From Phytobacter palmae (lineage in GTDB: Bacteria; Pseudomonadota; Gammaproteobacteria; Enterobacterales; Enterobacteriaceae), in NCBI GenBank assembly GCA_900112785.1, contig FONB01000009.1:1-64000 (forward strand): a stretch of 64,000 bases of DNA, read 5' to 3'. A program made the position numbers and the translations under genes. The notes under the pieces were generated by a model, which worked only from the letters and a program-made list of their open reading frames with translations, searched no databases and was not told the origin of the DNA. This document shows positions 1-9,490 of the stretch, piece after piece. Within the stretch, counting starts at the first letter, position 1, and every line of letters starts with the position of its first letter.

Positions 1-61
1 ACAACGCCGAAGATGTTTTGGCGTGAGAGACGATTTTCAGCTCAGATTCAGAGTCCGAAGG

Positions 62-163
62 ATTTTGCGCTGAGACAAGGCGGCAAACGAAGAAAAGGAA
101 GGAGCATACTGAGGTATGTGACTGACTTTACGAGAGCAGCCAACGCAGTATCAGTGCGAAAGA
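62..163. repeat. ERIC-like element in the 23S-5S rRNA spacer
   Basis: The stretch carries the landmarks of an enterobacterial repetitive intergenic consensus (ERIC/IRU) in the right order: ACAAGGCGGCAA, GGAGCATAC, GTATGTGACTG and GAGAGCAGCCAACGC. Its ends, TTTTGCGCTGA and TCAGTGCGAAA, are inverted repeats with G-T wobbles, so it can fold into one long hairpin. It lies between the 23S 3' end, which would be just left of base 1, and the 5S gene. The flanks (ACAACGCCGAAG on the left, AGAATTTGCC on the right) match normal enterobacterial spacer, so the repeat looks inserted. It is diverged from the ERIC consensus in the centre. Confidence 0.75.
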
Positions 164-186
164 CACAGGACAGAGCACAAAGAATT

Positions 187-306
187 TGCCTGGCGGCTTT
201 AGCGCGGTGGTCCCACCTGACCCCATGCCGAACTCAGAAGTGAAACGCCGTAGCGCCGATGGTAGTGTGGGGTCTCCCCATGTGAGAGTAGGGAACTGCC
301 AGGCAT
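187..306 (+). rRNA. rrf: 5S ribosomal RNA
   Basis: This 120-nt sequence is nearly identical to enterobacterial 5S rRNA. It starts TGCCTGGCGGC and ends ACTGCCAGGCAT, and the two ends pair as helix I. The central CCGAACTCAGAAGTGAAACG segment is canonical. It is the last gene of an rRNA operon whose 16S and 23S genes lie outside the window. In E. coli K-12 the rrnG operon sits at this position next to kgtP. Confidence 0.97.
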
Positions 307-319
307 CAAACAAGTGAAG

Positions 320-350
320 AGGCCATCCGCAAGGATGGCCTTTTTGCGTT
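320..350 (+). terminator. rRNA operon terminator
   Basis: A 9-bp stem (AGGCCATCC / GGATGGCCT) with a GCAA loop is followed by a run of T. It lies 14 bases after the 5S gene and is the usual type of intrinsic terminator ending enterobacterial rRNA operons. Confidence 0.93.
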
Positions 351-461
351 TTTGTCTACTAAAAATAGCTTTCCGACATTTTTGCCTTGTCTCCAGCCTG
401 CATAATATTTCATTTTAAATAGCCTATCCTTATCCTTTCAGGATGTTTAAGGAGACGTTAT

Positions 462-917
462 TTGACCAGTCATTCCTTCAATTACGAGCAAGATTTCGCC
501 AGCATTAATTTCCGCGATCATCCTGAGCGTTATCAGGTGGGGCGTGGTGAACAAGGTGTTTTGCTGGTTGAGCCCTATAAGAGTGAAATCCTGCCCTGGT
601 GGCGTTACAAAGATCCTGAATCTGCCAGGAAATCAGCTGAAAAAATTTACCAGCTATTCGAAACCTATCGGCAGCAGGATGACTTTGTTGGTATGGATAT
701 GGCCCGTAAATTTATACAAATGGGGTATACCCGTGCCCGGCGTTACGCCAACTATAAAGGGGGTAAAAAATATGCTGAGGGCGGTGGTCTTCACCAAAGG
801 GGAAACGATCCGGTAAAAGCCGCCGCTGCGGCAATTTTTAAAAAATGGTGGGATAAAATTCGCCAGGATGAAGACTATCTTCAGCGTAAACGCAAACATA
901 TCATGCGCTGGGGATAG
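462..917 (+). CDS. DUF4385 family protein
   Basis: Conserved protein of 151 aa with unknown function. I place it in the DUF4385 family by recalled resemblance: an N-terminal NYEQDFASINFRDHPE segment, then VGRGEQGVLLVEPYKSEILP and a basic MARKFIQMGYTRARRYAN stretch. It has no signal peptide or membrane segment and is rich in charged and aromatic residues. The start is TTG at 462, supported by AAGGAG at 449-454 just upstream; no in-frame ATG near the N-terminus explains the conserved start. It stands alone between the rRNA terminator and kgtP, a place where K-12 has no gene, so it is an accessory insertion. The short repeat CTATCATT/AATGATAG after the stop could be a weak terminator. Confidence 0.8.
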   Translation: MTSHSFNYEQDFASINFRDHPERYQVGRGEQGVLLVEPYKSEILPWWRYKDPESARKSAEKIYQLFETYRQQDDFVGMDMARKFIQMGYTRARRYANYKGGKKYAEGGGLHQRGNDPVKAAAAAIFKKWWDKIRQDEDYLQRKRKHIMRWG

Positions 918-1041
918 GTATATTCTTAGGCTATCATTCTGAAATGATAGCAGGCAAACTATTAACACTATATTTACTTTTTACCCCGGCGTAATCTGAT
1001 TTATATAACAAATCAATGATGTCCGATCAGAGGGGGAAAAT

Positions 1042-2343
1042 ATGGCAGGCGTCACCATTCGTCCTGAGCATAAAACAACAGATTTGACTGACGTACGCCG
1101 CAGAGTATGGGCAATTGTTAGTGCCTCATCGGGAAACTTGGTGGAGTGGTTTGATTTTTATGTTTATTCATTCTGCTCGCTCTACTTTGCTCACATCTTT
1201 TTCCCCGCCGGAAATACAACGACCCAGCTACTTCAGACCGCAGGCGTTTTCGCTGCCGGATTTCTTATGCGACCAATTGGCGGCTGGCTGTTTGGGCGTA
1301 TTGCTGACAGACATGGGCGAAAAGCCTCCATGCTGATTTCAGTATGCCTGATGTGTCTGGGATCACTGATGATCGCTTGCTTACCGGGTTATGACCGCAT
1401 TGGTACATGGGCTCCGGCATTGCTATTACTGGCAAGGTTGTTGCAGGGATTATCCGTTGGTGGTGAATACGGCACCAGTGCAACTTACATGAGCGAAATT
1501 GCCATTGAAGGCCGCAAAGGATTCTATGCCTCTTTCCAGTACGTGACCTTGATTGGTGGTCAACTGTTGGCACTTCTGGTAGTAGTGGTTCTTCAGCAGA
1601 TCTTTGATGATGCTGAGCTACGTGCATGGGGCTGGCGTATTCCCTTTGCAATCGGTGCTGCACTTGCCGTTGTGGCGCTCTGGTTGCGTCGCCAACTGGA
1701 TGAAACGTCGAAAAAAGAGGTGCGGGTATTAAAAGAAGCGGGGTCGCTCAAAGGGTTATGGCGTAACCGCCGGGCGTTTATTATGGTGCTCGGCTTTACC
1801 GCAGGCGGCTCGCTGTGTTTCTACACTTTCACGACGTATATGCAAAAATATCTGGTTAATACGACCGGCATGCCCGCCAGTGTGGCCAGTATCGTGATGA
1901 CCGTGGCGTTATTTATTTTCATGCTTATTCAGCCCCTGATAGGCGCCTTATCTGATCGTATTGGCCGCCGTGCTTCCATGCTCTGCTTCGGTGGGCTGGG
2001 AACGCTCTTCACTTTACCCATTTTAAGTGCACTACAGTATGTTTCATCGCCTTATGCCGCTTTTGCACTGGTGATGGTGGCGTTGATTATCGTGAGCTTC
2101 TATACCTCTATAAGCGGTATTCTGAAAGCCGAAATGTTCCCGGCACAGGTCCGTGCGCTGGGCGTGGGATTATCTTACGCTGTTGCCAATGCGTTGTTCG
2201 GCGGTTCCGCTGAGTATGTCGCACTGTCGCTGAAATCGGCAGGTATCGAGACCACCTTTTTCTGGTATGTCACCGCGTTTTGCGCGCTGGCACTCATCGT
2301 TTCGTTGATGTTGCACCGAAAAGGTAAAGGTATTCGTCTTTAA
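1042..2343 (+). CDS. kgtP: alpha-ketoglutarate permease
   Basis: Inner-membrane proton symporter that imports 2-oxoglutarate. It belongs to the metabolite:H+ symporter family of the major facilitator superfamily, with about 12 hydrophobic segments. At 433 aa it is one residue longer than K-12 KgtP and aligns with it along its whole length. The MFS loop 2-3 signature [10 protein letters not shown] is at residues 85-94, and [10 protein letters not shown] is its second-half counterpart. The start is preceded by GAGGGGG. It occupies the K-12 position next to the rRNA operon. Its TAA overlaps the stop codon of the convergent yfiM by two bases, leaving no room for a separate terminator. Confidence 0.95.
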   Translation: MAGVTIRPEHKTTDLTDVRRRVWAIVSASSGNLVEWFDFYVYSFCSLYFAHIFFPAGNTTTQLLQTAGVFAAGFLMRPIGGWLFGRIADRHGRKASMLISVCLMCLGSLMIACLPGYDRIGTWAPALLLLARLLQGLSVGGEYGTSATYMSEIAIEGRKGFYASFQYVTLIGGQLLALLVVVVLQQIFDDAELRAWGWRIPFAIGAALAVVALWLRRQLDETSKKEVRVLKEAGSLKGLWRNRRAFIMVLGFTAGGSLCFYTFTTYMQKYLVNTTGMPASVASIVMTVALFIFMLIQPLIGALSDRIGRRASMLCFGGLGTLFTLPILSALQYVSSPYAAFALVMVALIIVSFYTSISGILKAEMFPAQVRALGVGLSYAVANALFGGSAEYVALSLKSAGIETTFFWYVTAFCALALIVSLMLHRKGKGIRL

Positions 2344-2666
2344 TGGTTGGCCAGTTGCCACACTGCGTAACCCGTTGTTGCGCCTGCAACATCCCAGGCA
2401 AAATCTTTCCAGCTCCAGCCGCTTCCTGTGGGGCGGCTATCCCATAGTTCTTTTGATGCTCCAAGGCTTACGGAAAACATCAGGCCGTACGTTGCGCTAC
2501 GATCGCGGCTATATCCCTGATGTTGTGCATATTCATTGGCCGCAGCGGAGAGCATGGCGGAAGCAATAAAATGCTGCGCTTTATCCTGTCCGCTCCATTG
2601 GTCATTTGCCATATGTGCGCACCCGGTCAACCAGAATGCACACGTCAACATTAAACAACGCATCAT
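2340..2666 (-). CDS. yfiM: YfiM family lipoprotein
   Basis: Small predicted lipoprotein of 108 aa, similar throughout to K-12 YfiM (for example [15 protein letters not shown] and [12 protein letters not shown]). The N-terminus is a short hydrophobic signal ending in the lipobox LTGC, so Cys16 should be lipidated. Two adjacent ATG codons (2664-2666 and 2661-2663) are possible starts. The function is not known; the family resembles other small periplasmic lipoproteins with a C-terminal hydrophobic helix. It lies downstream of pssA on the same strand, but a terminator-like hairpin separates them. Confidence 0.9.
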   Translation of the reverse strand: MMRCLMLTCAFWLTGCAHMANDQWSGQDKAQHFIASAMLSAAANEYAQHQGYSRDRSATYGLMFSVSLGASKELWDSRPTGSGWSWKDFAWDVAGATTGYAVWQLANH

Positions 2667-2678
2667 AGAGAAACCTGG

Positions 2679-2706
2679 AAAAAAGCCCCATCAAATGACG
2701 GGGCCT
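2679..2706 (-). terminator. terminator after pssA
   Basis: Read on the minus strand, CCCCGTCATTTGATGGGG pairs around a small loop and is followed by CTTTTTT. It sits directly after the pssA stop codon and before yfiM. Confidence 0.85.
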
Positions 2707-2710
2707 GGTA

Positions 2711-4069
2711 TTACAGAATGCGGCTAATAAGTTTATCGATACGAATGCGACGCAAGCGGCGAATGAGCTTACGTACTTTTACCGGATAATCGGCGATACT
2801 TTGCAGATCGCGATAATGGTTAACCACCGTGGTATGGGTACGGATAAGCTCCAGCTCTTTGTCCCGCTGAGCGGCTAATTGATGTTTCGGGTCATGGATC
2901 AAAATGGCATTTTCCAGATCCAGACGCCAGGCACGCGGATTAAGGTTATTCCCCGTCAGCAGTATCCACTCATTATCAACCCACATTCCTTTGAGGTGAT
3001 AGCTATTATCTTCGTCTTTCCACAAACGCACGACCAGTTGATCGGTATTGACGTAATACTGCAGACGACTCAGGAAACGACGCAGGTTAATTTCATACAG
3101 ATAAGGCAGTGCGCCAATAATTTTAAAGGGCTGATCTTCGGGAATAAAAAAGTCATTAGCCGTTTTATCACCAACGATAATTTCGACTTTTTTGCCTTCG
3201 CGCAGGAGCTGAATAATATTACGTACCAGCACCGCTGGCAGGTTAAAATAAGGCGTACAGATGACCAGCTTTTCTTCCGCGCAGGGCATCAGATGAAAAA
3301 TGGTCTTATTCAGCAAACTGGTTTTTCCAAGTCCAACCAGTGGCGTAACGGATAGCTGATCGTTGTCGGCATCGCCCTGAAAATGATAGGCCGCATCGCG
3401 TAATTCCTGACGATACAGACGAATATCATTCTTAATTTCAGGGCTTTTCGGGCGCTGCGCGTTATCGAGACGGTTTACACCGCGTCCTTCAATCAGGTTC
3501 TGTCTGACCCACCCCAGCATGATATCCGCCATTTTTGGGTTGCGGATTAGCTGGTAGCGATCGTAGCGGTATTTATCGTGTTGATGGAGATAGACATCGT
3601 TCAGACTCGCGCCGCTATACAGCACACTGTCGTCGATGATAAAGCCTTTAAAATGCAGTACGCCAAGCGCTTCACGGGTATTTACTGGCACGCCGTAAAC
3701 CGGAATATCAATGCCTGGATTTTCTTGCGCCATACGGCAATACCAGTCGGCGTTGGTGTTGGATGCTGCCGCACCGATACGACCACGCTGTGCCCGGTGC
3801 CAGTCGACAAGCACGCAGATTTCAAGTTCAGGGCGCTGACGTTTGGCGTCATAGAGGGCGTTCAGGATACCTTTACCGCCATCATCCTGCTCAAGGTAAA
3901 GAGCGACGATGTAGATACGGCGCGTTGCGCTGGCAATTTTCTCCAGCAATGTCTCCCTAAAAGAAGCGGGAGAGTAGAAAAACTCTACATCATCAACTGA
4001 TTGGGAAAGCTTGGGTAGTTGGGCAAGGTGTTGTTGATGTTTATTACGCTTAAATTTTGACAACATCAC
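2711..4069 (-). CDS. pssA: phosphatidylserine synthase
   Basis: CDP-diacylglycerol-serine O-phosphatidyltransferase. It makes phosphatidylserine, the precursor of phosphatidylethanolamine, and in E. coli is a peripheral membrane enzyme. The product is 452 aa (451 in K-12) and belongs to the phospholipase D superfamily. Both catalytic HxKxxxxD motifs are intact: His139/Lys141/Asp146 in VLHFKGFIIDD, and His358/Lys360/Asp365 in YHLKGMWVDN. The C-terminus is strongly basic (KLIRRLRRIRIDKL), suited to binding acidic membranes. patZ lies 111 bp upstream on the same strand. Confidence 0.96.
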   Translation of the reverse strand: MMLSKFKRNKHQQHLAQLPKLSQSVDDVEFFYSPASFRETLLEKIASATRRIYIVALYLEQDDGGKGILNALYDAKRQRPELEICVLVDWHRAQRGRIGAAASNTNADWYCRMAQENPGIDIPVYGVPVNTREALGVLHFKGFIIDDSVLYSGASLNDVYLHQHDKYRYDRYQLIRNPKMADIMLGWVRQNLIEGRGVNRLDNAQRPKSPEIKNDIRLYRQELRDAAYHFQGDADNDQLSVTPLVGLGKTSLLNKTIFHLMPCAEEKLVICTPYFNLPAVLVRNIIQLLREGKKVEIIVGDKTANDFFIPEDQPFKIIGALPYLYEINLRRFLSRLQYYVNTDQLVVRLWKDEDNSYHLKGMWVDNEWILLTGNNLNPRAWRLDLENAILIHDPKHQLAAQRDKELELIRTHTTVVNHYRDLQSIADYPVKVRKLIRRLRRIRIDKLISRIL

Positions 4070-4098
4070 AGTGCGTTTCTTCTCTGTTTATTGAAAGG

Positions 4099-4126
4099 GC
4101 TTCTGTCCGATAACCCCGACAGAAGC
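4099..4126 (-). terminator. possible terminator after patZ
   Basis: A perfect 9-bp inverted repeat, GCTTCTGTC/GACAGAAGC, lies in the patZ-pssA gap. On the minus strand it is followed by CCTTTCAATAAAC, which is only weakly T-rich, so it may attenuate rather than stop transcription. Confidence 0.45.
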
Positions 4127-4180
4127 GGACAATGATAACACCAGTACCTGTGAAAGTGGTCAACATTTCCAGTACCTTAC

Positions 4181-6841
4181 TCAGGATTCACCGGTCTGCC
4201 TCAGATTAAGGGACAATCCAACGATCCCATCCTCAAGCTGAATGTCGACCTCAAATCCCAGTTTACGCGCCAGAGTTACCATGCCGCGATTGTTTGGCAT
4301 GGTAATACCATTCAAACGCTTAAGTCCGTGATCCCGAGTGTAACTGATGAGCTTTTCCAGTAGACGTCGCCCAAGACCCAATCCTTTCAAATCGGAACGA
4401 ACCAACACTGCAAATTCGGCATCAATGTTATCCGGGTCAGAGATGGCGCGGGTTACGCCAAGGATCTCATCCTTTCCTTCTACCTGACGTACAGCAACAA
4501 ATGCCATTTCCCGATCGTAGTCGATCTGCGTCATATTCGCTAAATCGTCATGGGTAAATTCGTTGATCTCGCTGAAATAGCGGTAATACAAATCTTCCTT
4601 TGTGACCCTGGCGATGAATTCCTGTAGCTGCGGTTCATCCTCAGGAAGAATAGGGCGGAAAAGCGAGGTCTCGCCGTTTTTTAATACCACGGTCTCTTCC
4701 AGCTGTTGCGGATAAGGGCGAACTGCGAGGCGACTTTCGCCGTTGCCACTAAAAGCCTCGACCGTGAGGCTGACATCCAGCGCGGTGAATTCATTGCCGG
4801 ATGCAAGCAGAGGATGAATGTCCAGACGCTGGATTTCGGGGCAGTGCACAATAAGATTCGATACCTGAACCAGAAACTGACTCAGACCGGCAATATCCAG
4901 CGTGCGCAGGGCACTACGCCCGCGGATCTTTTTATTTTTAATGGCCTGGATAACCAGATAACGCGCCAGATTCATATTCAGCGGTGGTAGCGCAACGGCA
5001 GCCTGCTCCTGCGCGCGCCACTCAACGCCGCCTTCTCCCAACATGATCAATGGACCAAAGACCGGGTCGGATTCGACAACCACACGCAGTTCCTGTGCAC
5101 CGGCACGGTTTGCCATGCTTTGTACCTGCAAACCATGGATACGCGCCTGCGGCCAGTTCATTTTCACGCGGTCGATAATCGCATCTGCGGCCTGCTGAAC
5201 CTCTGTCGCAGTACGCAGATAGAGCATGACACCCTGAACCTCAGATTTATGCGGAATATCCGGTGAGCGTAATTTTAGCGCTACGGGGTAACCGATCTGT
5301 TCAGCAATATGTACGGCTTCGGCGCTATCGCCGGCGATCCAGGTCGGCAGTGTCTGAATACCCCAGGCGCTAAGTATCGGCTGCACTTCATGGGTATCAA
5401 GCGTGGTTGCCCCTTCCGCGATAGCCTGCTGGAGCAACTGATGAGCTTCGGCTGTATTGGCCGTCAGGTGAGTGGGCAGGGCGGGCGTTTCACGTAATTG
5501 CTTCTGGTTACGTCGGTACTCGACCATATGCATAAATGCAGTGATCGTCCCTTCGGGCGTACGGTAGGTCGGCAGGCTTGCTTCACTGAACAACCGTCGG
5601 GCTTCCTGGGAAGAGTATTCGCCACACCAGTTTGTAAGTATCGTAACGTATTTGCCGCGCGGATGTTTTTTCAACGCCTCAATGAGCGCCAGCGCGCTCT
5701 CTTTGCCGGGGGCAGCGGCGCTCGGAGAATGGATAATCATCAATGCATCAAAATCCTGGCTATCGAGCAGGATATCAAGTGCGGTGATGTAGCGATCGTT
5801 GCTGGCATCATCGCGTAAATCCAGCGGATTACCCACATTGACATAATCGGGCAATCCATCCCGAAGGCGTGCCAGCGTATCGTCACTCAACTTTGCCAGT
5901 TTGCCATTACGCGACCACAGCTGATCGAGCGCCAGCGCGGCAGGGGCGGCACCGTTACTGATGATCATCAGACGCTCGCCGCGAAGCGGACGCATATGAC
6001 TGAGTGTTTCAACTGCGGAAAACAGTTCATGCGTATCCTGCACACGCAGCAACCCTGCGCGCTGTATGGCCGCGTCCCAGGCTGGATCCAGGCCGGCCCG
6101 TGTCTGCAGAAGTCGCTGGGCTTCGGGGCTACGGCCACTTTTGATAACCAGAATCGGTTTATTGCGCGAAGCGCTGCGAGCCGCCGAGACGAAACGACGC
6201 GCATCACTTAAATGTTCGAGATAGAGCAGAATGGCGCTGGTTTTGGTATCGCGTGCCAGGAAGTCCAGCAGTTCATCGACATCGATATCCAGGCTGTCAC
6301 CCAGCGCAATAAAATAGGAAAATCCCATCTCGCGTTGTTGAGCCCAGTCCAGAATGGTGTTGGAGACGGCGGCGGATTGCGAGATAAATGCAAGTTTGCC
6401 ACGGGTAATTGGTACCGGGGAGAAACTGGCATTAAGACCCTGCCAGGGCGCGAGTAACCCCATACTGTTTGGCCCGAGCAGGCGCATCTGGTAACGCCCT
6501 GCACAGCTCAGCAGGTCGGCATGTTGCTCAGGGGTTGCAGAAAGAATGATGCAGGTTTTACAGCCCTTCTTACCAAGCTCTTCCAGCAAAGGCAGATTAC
6601 GTTTTGCATTGGTGCAGAGTACGGCGAGGTCCGGCACATAGGGCAGGCTGGCGATATCCGGCCATGCCAGTACCCCAAGTACGGCTTTGTACGCGGGCGT
6701 CACCGGCAAAACCGGGCCGGCAAAACCGCCAGCCAGAAGATTGCGCATCATCAGGAAACCGGCGCGATCCGGTTTCATTGATGCCCCGATCACGGCGATC
6801 GACTTGGGACGTAACAACGCTTCCAGCCCACGTTGGCTCAT
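4181..6841 (-). CDS. patZ: protein lysine acetyltransferase PatZ
   Basis: Acetyl-CoA-dependent protein N-epsilon-lysine acetyltransferase (also Pka or YfiQ), known in E. coli and Salmonella to acetylate acetyl-CoA synthetase and other enzymes. The length, 886 aa, equals that of K-12. The N-terminal 700 or so residues are homologous to ADP-forming acyl-CoA synthetases: a CoA-binding Rossmann domain starting KSIAVIGAS, a succinyl-CoA-ligase-like domain, and an ATP-grasp region with ALKLRSPDIPHKSEVQGV. The last 150 or so residues are a GNAT domain with the acetyl-CoA loop GLGLGRRLLEKL. The gene lies 32 bp downstream of tapT on the same strand. Confidence 0.95.
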   Translation of the reverse strand: MSQRGLEALLRPKSIAVIGASMKPDRAGFLMMRNLLAGGFAGPVLPVTPAYKAVLGVLAWPDIASLPYVPDLAVLCTNAKRNLPLLEELGKKGCKTCIILSATPEQHADLLSCAGRYQMRLLGPNSMGLLAPWQGLNASFSPVPITRGKLAFISQSAAVSNTILDWAQQREMGFSYFIALGDSLDIDVDELLDFLARDTKTSAILLYLEHLSDARRFVSAARSASRNKPILVIKSGRSPEAQRLLQTRAGLDPAWDAAIQRAGLLRVQDTHELFSAVETLSHMRPLRGERLMIISNGAAPAALALDQLWSRNGKLAKLSDDTLARLRDGLPDYVNVGNPLDLRDDASNDRYITALDILLDSQDFDALMIIHSPSAAAPGKESALALIEALKKHPRGKYVTILTNWCGEYSSQEARRLFSEASLPTYRTPEGTITAFMHMVEYRRNQKQLRETPALPTHLTANTAEAHQLLQQAIAEGATTLDTHEVQPILSAWGIQTLPTWIAGDSAEAVHIAEQIGYPVALKLRSPDIPHKSEVQGVMLYLRTATEVQQAADAIIDRVKMNWPQARIHGLQVQSMANRAGAQELRVVVESDPVFGPLIMLGEGGVEWRAQEQAAVALPPLNMNLARYLVIQAIKNKKIRGRSALRTLDIAGLSQFLVQVSNLIVHCPEIQRLDIHPLLASGNEFTALDVSLTVEAFSGNGESRLAVRPYPQQLEETVVLKNGETSLFRPILPEDEPQLQEFIARVTKEDLYYRYFSEINEFTHDDLANMTQIDYDREMAFVAVRQVEGKDEILGVTRAISDPDNIDAEFAVLVRSDLKGLGLGRRLLEKLISYTRDHGLKRLNGITMPNNRGMVTLARKLGFEVDIQLEDGIVGLSLNLRQTGES

Positions 6842-6873
6842 ACCGGCCTCCAGAAAAGAGTGACCCGATGATT

Positions 6874-7572
6874 TTAAACGTTTTCTGGTTCTTTTGCTGT
6901 GACACTACGCTGATGATTGGCTTTACCTGCCAGGTAACGTTCGCGAAAGAGGGAGAAATGTGCTCCGAGGCTTTTTGCGGCAGGTTGATCGCCCGCTAAA
7001 TCCAGAAGCGCAATCGCGACTTCGGCGGTGCAGTACTGATCCTCGGCATGCGACTCACGCAGACGATAGGCTGATACCCGTGACAGATCGACGGAAATCA
7101 CCGGCAGAGCGTCCAGGTAAGGACTTTTGCGGAACATTTTGCGCGCTTCGGTCCAGGTACCGTCCAGCATGATAAAAAGCGGCGGTTTTCCTGATGGCGG
7201 TGCGGATAATACCTGTCGTTCGCTTCCTGCATAGGATGCGGGAAAGACGACCATTGGCTGGTATTCTTCGCTGGCACATAAATCAATAAGCGCCTGGGGC
7301 GGATCAGTCCTTGACCAGAGAAATGCCGTTGTGTCAGGCAGAATATCGGCGATAAGCCTACCTGTATTACTGGGCTTCATGGGCTCAGTATCGAACATTA
7401 CCAGACAAAACCGACTACGGGCCGTACCGGGTTGTAACGTGTCGCACAGGCACTGTTGTTTGGGCAGCAGGCAACGCTGGCAACGAATAACGCGATTGCC
7501 TCGGGCAAGGAAGGGGCGGGTAGAACGAGCAATACGCATTGCCCGGAGCTTAAGTACGGCGTTTTCAGTCAT
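6874..7572 (-). CDS. tapT: tRNA-uridine aminocarboxypropyltransferase
   Basis: Enzyme of the DTW-domain family (K-12 YfiP) that forms acp3U47 in tRNA using S-adenosylmethionine. I chose the ATG at 7570-7572 because it gives MTENAVLKLRAMRIARSTRP, matching the K-12 N-terminus and its 232-aa length. A longer reading of 271 aa would start inside trxC and has no homology there. A cysteine cluster C31, C34, C41, C43 (CQRCLLPKQQCLC) probably binds a metal, and the family motif DGTW lies in IMLDGTWTEARKMF. It sits between trxC and patZ on the same strand. Confidence 0.92.
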   Translation of the reverse strand: MTENAVLKLRAMRIARSTRPFLARGNRVIRCQRCLLPKQQCLCDTLQPGTARSRFCLVMFDTEPMKPSNTGRLIADILPDTTAFLWSRTDPPQALIDLCASEEYQPMVVFPASYAGSERQVLSAPPSGKPPLFIMLDGTWTEARKMFRKSPYLDALPVISVDLSRVSAYRLRESHAEDQYCTAEVAIALLDLAGDQPAAKSLGAHFSLFRERYLAGKANHQRSVTAKEPENV

Positions 7573-7639
7573 GAGAATCGCGTGAAAAACACCATTGTCG
7601 CAGAGCTGAAAACGGGACACAAGATGCGCCCCGCCAGGA

Positions 7640-8059
7640 TTAGAGAGATTCGTTAAGCCAGCTATTAAAAGGGGCTTTTGGAACGGCACCGCTTAAAATG
7701 TCCACTACCTCGCCATTTTTGAACAACATGATGGTTGGGATGCTGCGGATACGAAAGCGGGCGCTGAGTTCACGTTCTGCTTCGGTGTTCACTTTGACGA
7801 AGCGAACTTTGCCGCTACGCTCTTCCGCAATATCTTCAAAAATTGGCGCGAAGTTACGGCACGGACCACACCAGGGTGCCCAGAAATCGACAACGACCGG
7901 CAGGTCATCTTTCAGCAACTTATCCAGCGTTTCGCCAGTGGCGTTAATCACATCGCCGTCGAACAGCTCATGTCCACAGCGTCCACATTTTGCGACATCG
8001 TTAATGCGCGCTTCGGGAATGCGGTTAAGCGCCTGACAGCTTGCACATACGGTATTCAT
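7640..8059 (-). CDS. trxC: thioredoxin 2
   Basis: Cytoplasmic zinc-containing thioredoxin that reduces disulfides and is part of the OxyR oxidative response in E. coli. The start at 8057-8059 gives 139 aa, the K-12 length; a possible in-frame start 36 bases upstream adds residues not seen in the family. The N-terminal zinc module uses C5/C8 and C25/C28 (CGRCGH). The redox centre WCGPC is at residues 63-67 and the cis-proline lies in SIPTIMLF. It is divergent from yfiF; the 203-bp gap should hold both promoters, but I could not place an OxyR site with confidence. Confidence 0.96.
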   Translation of the reverse strand: MNTVCASCQALNRIPEARINDVAKCGRCGHELFDGDVINATGETLDKLLKDDLPVVVDFWAPWCGPCRNFAPIFEDIAEERSGKVRFVKVNTEAERELSARFRIRSIPTIMLFKNGEVVDILSGAVPKAPFNSWLNESL

Positions 8060-8262
8060 AACTAACCTCAGGAGAACAATGGTACAGAGTGGCACAAGGC
8101 CGATATGTTTCTAATATGTTACATATTATTGATGAAGTGGTTTTAAACGACAATGCGATTTATTCAATGAATATAATAGTCGATAGCTTTTGAATGAATT
8201 AATGGCTAAGCGCCGACACATCAGGTAATCTGCGCGCTCGCGCAGCGCTGGTGGAGAAAAGC

Positions 8263-9336
8263 ATGAACGATGAACTGAAAAACAAAAGCGGCAAAGTCAA
8301 AGTGATGTATGTCCGCAGTGACGATGATTCCGATAAACGCAGCCAAAACCCGCGTACCGGGAAAGGGCCAGGGCGTAGCGGATCGTCTCGTGCCGACGCT
8401 GGCCGTCGCCCCGCTCGCGAAGAGAAAAACAGTGGCCGCCGTCCTGCTCGCGAGGAGCGAAGCAATGACCGCGGCCGTGACCGCCCACAGAGTGATTCCC
8501 CGTGGCGTACCGTTTCTCGCGCGCCGGGTGACGATACGCCGGCAAAGCCGGATCACGGTGGTATCAGCGGTAAAAGCTTTATCGATCCTGAGGTACTGCG
8601 CCGTCAGCGTGCGGAAGAGACCCGCGTTTATGGTGAGAATGCCTGCCAGGCGCTGTTTGCCAGCCGTCCTGACTGCATTGTACGCGCCTGGTTTGTTCAG
8701 AGCGTGACCCCGCGCTTTAAAGAAGCACTGCGCTGGATGGCCGCTAACCGCAAAGCCTACCACGTAGTTGATGAAGCTGAGCTGGCTAAAGCGTCCGGCA
8801 CCGAACACCACGGCGGCGTCTGCTTCCTGATTAAAAAACGCAATGGCACCAGCGTTGAGCAGTGGGTTGCTCAGGCCGGTGCTGAGGATTGCGTTCTGGC
8901 GCTGGAAGATGTGGGCAACCCACATAATCTGGGGGCGATGATGCGCAGCTGCGCGCATTTCGGCGTGAAAGGCGTTCTGTTGCAGGATGCGGCTGTTATC
9001 GAGTCCGGTGCGGCAGTTCGTACGGCGGAAGGCGGTGCGGAGCACGTACAGGCCATTACGGGCGATAGCTTCCTTGAGGCGCTGGACGCTTTCCGTAAAG
9101 CCGGTTACGCCATCGTGACTACATCCAGCCATAAAGGTACGCCGCTGTTTAGTGCAACATTGCCGAAGAAAATGGTGCTGGTGCTGGGTCAGGAACGTGA
9201 TGGTCTTTCCGATGCTGCGCTTGATAACGCGGATCTGAGTATCTCGATCAACGGCACCAACAATGTTGAGAGCCTGAACGTGTCGGTGGCAACGGGTGTG
9301 TTGCTGGCCGAATGGTGGCGTCAAAACAAAGCCTGA
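8263..9336 (+). CDS. yfiF: SpoU-family RNA methyltransferase YfiF
   Basis: Predicted SAM-dependent 2'-O-ribose methyltransferase of the SPOUT/SpoU class; its RNA target is not clear to me. The start at 8263 follows GGAG at 8253-8256 and gives the family N-terminus [17 protein letters not shown]. The C-terminal half has the SpoU motifs: [18 protein letters not shown], the [11 protein letters not shown] loop and [12 protein letters not shown]. At 357 aa it is longer than K-12 YfiF (345 aa). The extra length lies in a basic, probably disordered N-terminal region with a duplicated GRRPAREE unit (around residues 45-62) followed by arginine-rich sequence. Confidence 0.92.
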   Translation: MNDELKNKSGKVKVMYVRSDDDSDKRSQNPRTGKGPGRSGSSRADAGRRPAREEKNSGRRPAREERSNDRGRDRPQSDSPWRTVSRAPGDDTPAKPDHGGISGKSFIDPEVLRRQRAEETRVYGENACQALFASRPDCIVRAWFVQSVTPRFKEALRWMAANRKAYHVVDEAELAKASGTEHHGGVCFLIKKRNGTSVEQWVAQAGAEDCVLALEDVGNPHNLGAMMRSCAHFGVKGVLLQDAAVIESGAAVRTAEGGAEHVQAITGDSFLEALDAFRKAGYAIVTTSSHKGTPLFSATLPKKMVLVLGQERDGLSDAALDNADLSISINGTNNVESLNVSVATGVLLAEWWRQNKA

Positions 9337-9345
9337 TAAAATCCA

Positions 9346-9378
9346 GATCAGCATGCCTGTACAGCATGCTGATCTCTT
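9346..9378 (+). terminator. terminator after yfiF
   Basis: A 12-bp perfect stem, AGATCAGCATGC/GCATGCTGATCT, lies 10 bases after the yfiF stop and is followed by CTTCTCTCCTGT. The pyrimidine tail is not a pure T run, so efficiency is uncertain. Confidence 0.7.
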
Positions 9379-9490
9379 CTCTCCTGTGTCTGTTCGCTTT
9401 TATCCCCTGATGAAATTCATCAAAATGAATGCTTCCATAACCCATGCTGGTTGCACCAACTGTATGCGGTAAACCCTCGTTTGCAGTTAA

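Noticed and set aside
13..243. An open frame across the rRNA spacer and 5S gene
   Set aside because: It lies on rRNA sequence and an ERIC-like repeat, so it is not a coding region.
8221..9354. Long minus-strand frame opposite yfiF
   Set aside because: It mirrors the codon pattern of yfiF, has no protein resemblance and no ribosome site.
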